Shown: positions 56,771-64,000 of the stretch, in pieces
Position numbering within the stretch: the stretch's first letter is position 1
How the letters are laid out: the number at the start of each line of letters is the position of its first letter
Origin: Chelonoidis abingdonii
Taxonomy: Eukaryota; Chordata; Testudines; Testudinidae
NCBI RefSeq assembly: GCF_003597395.2
Contig: NC_133774.1
Coordinates: 48,704,363-48,768,362 of the forward strand
Direction of reading: 5' to 3'
DNA length: 64,000 nucleotides
The notes under the pieces: generated by a model
The model's input: only the letters and a program-made list of their open reading frames with translations
Database searches by the model: none
What the model was told of the DNA's origin: nothing
Program-made: the position numbers and the translations under genes

Positions 56771-57269
56771 CCTCCAGACCACAGACTGTAGAGGTTGTGG
56801 CTACAGTAAAGGCCTTAGGGAAGGTCACCTCCTGTGGCAGAACCTATCAGGAGAAAGAACAGAGATGCTAGGCAGTATGTTATGGGTCCAAGAGATCTGA
56901 TGTGAAGATGGTACCCACAAAGTAATTGCTGACGAAGATGGCGTGCATTGAACTCTACAAGCCATAGGCATATGCCAATTATGCCCCCTACTCCACAGGA
57001 TGAGACATCTGATTTTCAAGAAGAAATTCAGAGTTTACTCCAGATAATGAGAAAAAGGAAAGATTTGAGGGCACTGTATAGTGCTGCTGCCCCATCTTCT
57101 CACCCTCTGTCAGAAGGTTCACTTCTGCCATGGGACAAGTGGTAGGCCTGGAAGCTGGAACTGGCAGTTATCAGACACGAAGAACATTTTCAGGAATTAT
57201 CAGGAATTCTAGAAATCCTTAGGTTGCCCCAAGTGTTGTGACCAGTAAAAGAATGGGGATGTACATATG

Positions 57270-57890
57270 TGAATAGATTATTGTGCATTGAATAGACATA
57301 CAATCTAACCAATATACCACCCCTAGAGCAGATTATGTGTTAGACTGTCTAACCGGAAGCTGTAGGTTTTCCATTTTGGATCTGAGAAGTGGATACTATC
57401 AGGTACCCATACAGCTGATATGGAAAAAAACTGCTTTCATTTATCCACGCAGATTCTACAAATTTCAGCGACTGCTCCAAGTAATATCTGGGGCCACAGC
57501 CACATTCCAGAAATTCATGGAGCAGACAGTTGGTGACATGAACCTTCTGGAAGGCCTAGTGTATCTGGATGACTTGATAGCTTTTTGTCACACTTTGGAA
57601 GAGCAAGAAGAATGCTTGTTGAAGATGTTGGACTACCTGCAGGAACAAGGGCTGAACTATCCCTACACAAATGCTAGTTTTCTCAAGAAAAAAGTAAAGT
57701 AAGTAGGGCATATCATCTCTCAAGATGAAGTTGCTGCAGATCCAGACAACCTGGAAGCCCTGAAGACATGGCCAAGACCCAAAACCTTGAAAGACTTGCA
57801 GAGATTCTTGGGATTCTGCAATTACTATAGGCAATCTGTAGAGGGATTTTCTGCCCCCACAAGAGGAGGTCAGGGTCTGCATCCACATAC
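57270..57890 (+). pseudogene. Gypsy reverse transcriptase fragment
   Basis: The frame at 57337-57702 contains FSILDLRSGYYQVPI (palm motif with the first catalytic aspartate region) and, at 57559-57585, YLDDLIAF, the YxDD-type catalytic box in the YLDD form typical of Ty3/Gypsy. Just before it, in a damaged frame, 'DYCALNRHT' precedes. After a stop at about 57702 the sequence continues with FLGFCNYYRQ (about 57808-57840), the start of the connection/RNase H region. Enzymatically dead because of stops and truncation. Confidence 0.88.
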
Positions 57891-57999
57891 CAACTATTAG
57901 AGTCAGAGAACCCTTAGGAAACTAGTGGACTCCAGATTGTGAAAATGCTTTTCAGATGTGAATAGATGCACTGATGCATACTCCTGTGTTAGCCTTTGC

Positions 58000-58400
58000 G
58001 GATATAAAAATATGTATCTACTACACATTATATTAGAATGGAAGACCTTAGAGGAATCTTCTACCAAGAATATCAAGATGGATGGAGAGCAGCTGCCTAT
58101 ACCAGAAGAGGTCTAGCATCATTGGAGAAAAACTATCCTGTTCACAAACTAGAGTCCTTAACATTAAAATGGGATGTGACTGAGAAATTCCATAATTAGC
58201 TCAATGAAGCAAAATTCACAGTCTATACTGATAACAATCCCTTAACTTACATCCTGAAATCAGCCCATTTGGACACCATAGGGTGTAGTGGTTAGCAGCA
58301 TTGGCCACCTATGATTTTCAAATACAGAATTGTCCAGGACATGTGAACTTGGATGCCAATATACTATCCCAGCCAGACAGAGAGAGGTCACCAGACTAGG
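58000..58400 (+). pseudogene. Gypsy RNase H fragment
   Basis: In broken frames: NYPVHKLESLTLKWDV (about 58131-58180) and FTVYTDNNPLTYIL (about 58214-58256). The latter carries the TDNNPLTY signature of Ty3/Gypsy RNase H. Stops interrupt before and after. Confidence 0.8.
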
Positions 58401-58879
58401 AATGGATTGACATCCCAATTCCTGGAATGAGAGCTTTGTGCAAGAAGGATGAGAGCCCAGCCTACTGATGCCACTATGAACTAGATTAGAGCCATGAAGA
58501 TGCTTGGAGTCCCTCTCTATGCTCTACCTGAGGTGTAAACAAATATCACCCATCTGGACCTTACTTCATTATCCAGACTGCATTGGCAAGATATCCGCCG
58601 TGCCCAGCTTAGGGATCCTAGCCTGAAAGTGATCCTGACTGCCAAAAGACTGGGGAGACCTATGAATACCATACAGAATATCCATCCAGATATCAAACAG
58701 ATTTTGAGACAGTGGGACTGGTTGACACTGAAATGAGGCCTGTTAATATCAAGACACTAGGGACTCTAAATCACCATCATCATCAGCTGGTGTTGCCAGG
58801 AGAATGCAGGGACCTGGTGCTGAAGTTCTGACATGATGAAAGATGGCATTCTGGGGCAGAGCAGGCACTTCAAATGGTA

Positions 58880-59980
58880 AGGTTCTATTAGCCCAGATTA
58901 GAGAGGGATATAGATGAATATTATAAGAATCACACCAGATGTTTAGCTTGGAAGATGTTACCCAGAGCATCTGCCCAATTAGTTAACATGCAAAGCCAGG
59001 AACCCATGGATCTTTCATATATTGACATTCTGTCCTTAGAACCTGACAACAAAAAGAACACATACATTAGTGGTAACAGATCATTTCACTCGCTACTCTC
59101 ACGCATTGCCCATGAAAGATCAGCAGACTACCACTATAGCCAAGATATTATGGGACAAGTATTTTGTACACTATGGTTGGCCTGCCAGAATCACTCAGAT
59201 CAGGAGACTTATAGAACTAATACAAGTAATTGGGATAAAGAAATCCTGGACCTCTCTGACCCACAAGGAGACCCACAGCCAGAACATTTCAATAGGATGC
59301 TGTTGAAAATGCTTGGACTTTCAGTCTGATACAAAAGCACAAACAGAGCCAACACACTTCACAGCTAGTACACACTAATAATTGTACCAGGAACAACGCT
59401 ACTGCATACTCCCTTTATTATCTAATGTTTGAAAGGGAAGCAAGACTACCTGTGGATATTTCTTTTGGAGTGTCACCAAGATGGAGGTGGCCTCGAGATG
59501 TAGCTCCAAAATATATAGAAATTAAAGCAACAACTGGAGAACAATTATTGACTGGCTACAGACACAGCAGTGAAGATAGCAACTCAGAATAAGATCAGAC
59601 ATGACCAGCACATAAGGGAGCAAGATAAACTTGAGGGTAACCAGGTTTTGATAAAGAACTTGGGAGTAAAAGGGAAGACCAAACTAGAATTTTCCTCAGG
59701 TCATTCAGAAATTACCTGGGATTCCTATATATCGGCTCCAGATGGATGGATGGAAGAAGAAATGTCAGAACTCTTCACAGGAAGCACTTGTTGCCTATTG
59801 GGCAATTGGTAGCCATTCCTGAAAGCGAGTCTGGGAGAGAGATGGCAACTAAGCCTATTACTAGAAGTCAGGCTGTTCCACACAACTTTGATGGTCTGGC
59901 CATGACTGAACAGGGACATGAAGATGAAAGCATCTCTGGTGATGAATCTGATGACTGGGGTTTAACTACTTTTGTCAACC
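58880..59980 (+). pseudogene. Gypsy integrase fragment
   Basis: A frame at 58955-59329 and others overlapping it hold integrase pieces: MDLSYIDILSLEPD (first catalytic aspartate region, about 59007-59047); VTDHFTRYSHALPMKDQ (59070-59120) and HYGWPARI (about 59171) in another frame; and DPQGDPQPEHFNRMLL (59260-59310), the conserved region after the catalytic glutamate. Downstream, NQVLIKNLGVKGK (about 59640) and RTLHRKHLLPIGQL (59767-59808) match the C-terminal chromodomain-proximal region of this Gypsy group. Frameshifts separate the parts. Confidence 0.85.
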
Positions 59981-60010
59981 CCTCCAGAGCCTCGGATAAC
60001 AATGCCCTTT

Positions 60011-60524
60011 GAGGCTCTAGTATCTATGAGCCCCATGCACAACAGCCCCCAGTGGCAATACAGCTGCAGAAGCTGAGGTGCCCTTAGTGAGGCCCAAAAA
60101 TTGAGGAGACAGTCCATTTCTCCCACCAGAAAGAAACTTTGTGGGGGAAAGGCTGGTTACCACAATGTTTGTTGACTGAAAGAAGATTAAGGAGCAAACT
60201 TCACTATCAGGTCTGTTACCTCAGACCTTCTTCATCCTACTCCTGACAGATGTCCTGACCAGACTAGCCCAGAGAGGGGGAGCCAAATGACATCTCCACA
60301 GCCATCGGCTCCTGCTAAATTCCAACTGCCATCTGGGATAGAAGCCTTTGTCTCACACCTCTTCCCCACTTCCTCATGTGTTCTTTCCTTCCCCATCTGA
60401 GTTCTTCTGTTTCCTATCATTCTGCTTTTCCTGCTATGTAATAAGTCTGGGTTAGCCAGTCAATACTATGTATTTTGCAACACTGCTGGAAGCCAGTGAC
60501 CAGAAGGAGGCAGGCAAATGTGAC
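60011..60524. other. No gene seen; region where a 3' LTR would lie
   Basis: A purine-rich GGGGGAAAGG at 60144-60153 could be a polypurine tract, but the sequence after it does not match 55445-56113. C-rich 'tttccttccccatctgag' stretches follow. No domain. Confidence 0.35.
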
Positions 60525-60783
60525 GCCCTAAACTGCGTGGCGCTGGTGCATGCTAGCTCAATGAGAGCTAGTGTGAGTAGAAATAGCAGTGTATACATGA
60601 AAGCATGGGCAGTGGCAGCAGCCATACAGGGTAAGTGTTCATGGAATTCAGGCAGGTTTGTCCTCAGCATAGCCATGCTGTCGCTGCCTGTTCTACCATG
60701 GCTACACGATTATATATATTTGTGCTAGTATGTGTACTCAAGCTAGGAATCACAGTCCTAACTCATAGTGTAGCTGTAGCCTT
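60525..60783. mobile_element. hAT-like MITE, eroded left end
   Basis: The right end GTGTAGCTGTAGCCTTA is a typical terminus of the GTCTACAC group. Interior 'gctagctcaatgagagctag' is a dyad. The left end is not recognisable. Frames here overlap on both strands and are shadows. Confidence 0.5.
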
Positions 60784-61301
60784 ATAGTCAACATCAAAGA
60801 CAGAAGCTGCATTTTCCATCTTTCTATTCTTTTCCTCACCCTCTTTTTTGCAAGTTCATTTTGTTTGGTCTTTTAGGAAATGGGACTGGACTTTGGCAAC
60901 AGCAGCAACTACGACAGCTCCAGCCCATCTCAATTCACTGTTTCTTACCCCCTAAAAAAGGACAGTTATTACCATCTAAAAGACTGTTAATCAGTGGGAG
61001 TTATTTCTAAAAACTCTCGTCAAATAAACAGAAAGGGAACAAGGGATGTTGTTAAATGAAAGCCTTATGAAATTCTTTATATTTCAAATGCTTTAGCTGC
61101 TTTTCCCTCTCTTTTCTGTATCTTTTAAAAAAAAAAGATTACATGGATTTTAATGGTGTGTTCATCATGGTACTCAGTGGGCTGAGGTCTCTTTATATCA
61201 AATCCCAAACCTTCTTTAAAACTGTTTATTGTTGGATAGTTTTGGGATCAGTTTCTCTCTTTGGGCCCTTTATTCCACCTCAAGTAATACAACACCTCAG
61301 T
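60784..61301. other. No gene seen
   Basis: AT-rich with an A-run at 61126-61135. No domain-bearing frame. Confidence 0.5.
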
Positions 61302-61309
61302 TCCTGAAC

Positions 61310-61655
61310 CATAGGCGCTGGCTTCCTCTGGGCCCAGGGGTGGTGGTGGTTATGGTCAACCCCCCCACTCTGCCCCAGCCTTGCCCCCACCAAATCTCTT
61401 CTCCCAAGTCCCTGTCCCCGTCTCCACCCTGCCTCTTCCTGCCCAGTTCTGCCCCATCCCCGCTCCTCCCCCTTCCTCCCAGAGCCTCCTCACACCGTGA
61501 ACAGTTGATTGCAGCGGGTGGTAGGCACTGGGAGGGAGAGGAGTTGATTAGCGGGGCTGCCGGCAGGCAGGAGGTGCCAGGGAAGGTGGGGGGAACTGGC
61601 TTCCAGTAGGTCCTAAGAACTCACTCATTTTTTTCCATGGGTTGGCACCTATGTC
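61310..61655. mobile_element. hAT MITE, perfect 8-bp TSD
   Basis: TCCTGAAC on both sides (61302-61309 and 61656-61663). Ends CATAGGCGCTGGC and GTTGGCACCTATG are inverted repeats with few mismatches. The interior is C-rich on the left and G-rich on the right. The 126-codon frame 61229-61609 passes through it and is fortuitous. Confidence 0.92.
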
Positions 61656-61663
61656 CTGAACCA

Positions 61664-64000
61664 TCTGGACCCCTCCTACAAGAGGATGAGCCTACTCACT
61701 CCACCTCCTCCCAATGGCTGGCCTGCTTTACTACTTCTCAGACCAATATTCTTTCCTTTCATCCAATTCTGCCCCCACTTCTTTGAGCCAAAAGACCACA
61801 AAAGCTGCTCACACTTAGCTATAGTTTTACGCATAGGATCTAGTTGCACTGTGAAGAGGTCAGTTAATTTTCTTGGTAAACAAATCTAACAAAAATAATT
61901 TCATAATATAATATTGGATTGTGATATCTGTGGACAAGTGATGAGAATAGTTGCAATCTAGAAGCCCTTTACCAGGTATAGAATTAGCTTGTGCGTAAAG
62001 CTTTAACAGATGCACAAACCATGATCAAAAATATTTTAAGAACATCAGGGGAGTTAATAAATTGGATTTATTAAAACAAATATTGCCAGAAATTTGCATG
62101 TTATTCAGCTTTACTGGCAGTAAATGAAACAGTCTAGACCTTCTGTCAGTTACACAGAATTGTGGTAGAATACAAATGCTGTGTGAAGAGAAGAGTGACA
62201 GATAGCCCTCAAAAGTCAAGTTAACAGGAAAAAAATTGTAACCCAAATACTTTGCACTCCAGTTATTCACTATAGTATACCACGGATGGTTACTTCAAAC
62301 ATCTACGGTTTTAAAGTCCTTGGTGCTAATATCAAAATGCAGAACAAAAAATCTAGAAAGTCACAATGAGCAAAGCCCTGTATTTTCCTAGTTCTCTGCT
62401 ATTGTTACTTTTTGGGGGTAAAAAAATCTAATTGAAATTTCAAATATACTGTTCTGTACAGACAGACACAAAGCACTCCATTATGTCTTTCCTGGGTGTT
62501 CCTTTACAGAACAACTTGATAATGAAGAAGGCAATGATATATGTAAATAGCTCGAGTTTACTTGCAGAAAACATTTAATCTTCTCAGAGCCATTTCACAA
62601 GCTATTAGAGTGCTGTACAAAATGCAAAAGGATTTAATTCCAAATTCTCTTCCTGCCAACAATATCAAATATACACTGTATGTTCCCTATGTCTTGCTAT
62701 GAATATTGAAATAGCTTTAACAGTTCTTTGCAATAAGAGGCACTTGCGCACTGACAGAGTAAGTTGCCACCTCCAGTACTTTCTGATTTTCATTAGAAAA
62801 CAAATTTGTAGATACAATTAAAAGCAATATTTTGCATTCTTTTCTTTTTGACAAATTAGCAGCACGTTTTTATATTAATGTTAATCCTTTCAGAACTATC
62901 AGTTAAACATATTCAGAGAGCTTAGATTTTGCATGGATTTGGCTTAATCTTTATATATATGATAAATATGCTAATCTAACCTAACAATCCCACAAGATGG
63001 TAAAAACATCCTTTCTATGTACAGAAGCTAGAGGAAATGAAACCACTGAGAAAATCTCTCAGTTTATCACTATTCTTTTATTTTTATGGCCTTCACCATG
63101 GTATATCACCATGGAAACAGAGTTCATAGGTCATCCATGCCTAAAATTCCCTTCAGAATTAAAGGACTCTAATCATCAAGATGTCTGGAAAGAAGTGATT
63201 GCAGCAAATCCTAAGTGTAGTACTTCAGAAACTTAATTTCGTCTCCATTGTGATTACAGAACTTGGACATCAGACTTGCCAGGGCTCTCAAAGCTTTGCA
63301 TAACCATCACACTGGATCATATGGATATTGTCTAGTTTCCAGCTGTGTTATTCTCTGTTAATAGACAGACTGAGATCTGTTTACATTTCATGGCACTCAT
63401 ATACCTAACAAAATTGAGTGTCATTGATTAAGGCAGTGCCTGCGTGACCCAATGACTAAAGAGAGATGGATAAAGACAGCTCTCTTCCACTTCTCTATCA
63501 GGTTATTTTTATGCTCTACTTGTTTATGCCTGGAAATATGGCATGTAAGAAGCATAAGTCATCACATTGGTTTCATGTTATGCAAAATGCAGCAGTTACT
63601 ATAAAATGGTTACATTTGTCATTGAACTGTTATTGTTGACCTGACATCTCCACCTTGCTTTTAGTTTTCTGAAGGCACACACTGTCATCATCATCCTGCA
63701 CCTGCTGAGTGCATAGATGAACTGGATCTCACTAGCTTTCTGTAATCAGGGTTCATTAGCCACAGATAAAGTAGATATGTAGGGTCACTCACCCACATGT
63801 AGAGTCACCTCCATCTGTGGGGATGGAGACATCATTAGCATCAATTTAACTTGTTGGGAACAGACTCCTACACCCTGTCCATTTTTTAAAAGGTCCACAG
63901 TTTTAAAGTTTGGGCTTATGTGCTTTGCCTGGCCACCTTATACACACAAACCTTGCAACATTCTACATAGTGCCAGGCAAACCTTCAAGACACCACCACC
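61664..64000. other. AT-rich DNA, no gene seen
   Basis: The final 2.3 kb shows no transposon ends, domain-bearing frames or RNA genes that I can recognise. Short frames (61686-61889, 62025-62270 minus, 62997-63236) have no known features. The low repeat density differs from the preceding 10 kb. Confidence 0.5.

Larger units (their letters stand above)
56880..60010 (+). mobile_element. Ty3/Gypsy LTR retrotransposon internal region, decayed
   Basis: In plus order: an unrecognised part, perhaps gag or protease (56900-57250); reverse transcriptase (57270-57890); RNase H (about 58000-58400); integrase (about 58880-59330) and its C-terminal region (to about 59980). The pieces are in several frames with stops. 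This is a retrotransposon relic, not an intact virus; no envelope-like region was recognised. Confidence 0.85.

Noticed and set aside
57556..57888. 110-codon minus frame as a gene
   Set aside because: Antisense to the Gypsy reverse transcriptase, with no domain of its own.

Overview
This window reads as non-coding vertebrate DNA, most likely from a turtle. Three things support that. A short interspersed element near 34.84 kb has a tRNA-like head and the tail of a CR1 LINE, the design known for the tRNA-Lys-derived tortoise/cryptodiran SINE. CR1 LINEs are abundant. There are also many short hAT-type terminal-inverted-repeat elements of the kind common in turtle genomes. There is no operon structure, no rRNA or tRNA gene, no CRISPR array, and no host protein-coding exon that I can identify. 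Most of the short open frames are chance frames or pieces of dead transposons.

Layout. 0-13.5 kb: AT-rich DNA with several DNA-transposon relics. The best is a complete foldback hAT element (5192-6848) with an 8-bp target duplication. A strong palindrome lies at 10875-11017. 13.57-15.5 kb: a CpG island, the only convincing host regulatory region, with tandem splice donors on the minus strand (15031-15050). This is probably the first exon and promoter of a gene whose other exons are not recognised here. 15.8-17.2 kb: a CR1 LINE split by a Penelope-like element that still encodes a GIY-YIG nuclease domain. 18-25.7 kb: LTR-like relics, a hAT miniature element, an unexplained open frame (21157-21840), a long decayed CR1, and more miniature elements. 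26-38 kb: mostly unique-looking AT-rich sequence with CR1 pieces, the turtle SINE and a second copy of the 0.6-kb hAT element. 38.2-42.1 kb: a dead hAT transposase gene carrying a CR1 and a miniature element inside it. 44.58-46.83 kb: a second hAT transposon on the minus strand with an assembly gap and nested elements. 50.3-53.3 kb: a long minus-strand CR1 with two later insertions. 54-56.8 kb: a G/C-rich repeat element, a CR1 tail and an LTR-like block. 56.9-60.0 kb: a decayed Ty3/Gypsy pol region. 60-64 kb: miniature elements and unremarkable DNA.

The window therefore records successive transposon waves. Target-site duplications allow several insertions to be ordered: Penelope and hAT miniatures into CR1, and CR1 and hAT miniatures into full hAT genes. 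No new cellular system is evident. The most notable object is the double-headed hAT element at 5192-6848, whose left arm is an inverted copy of its own transposase 3' end.
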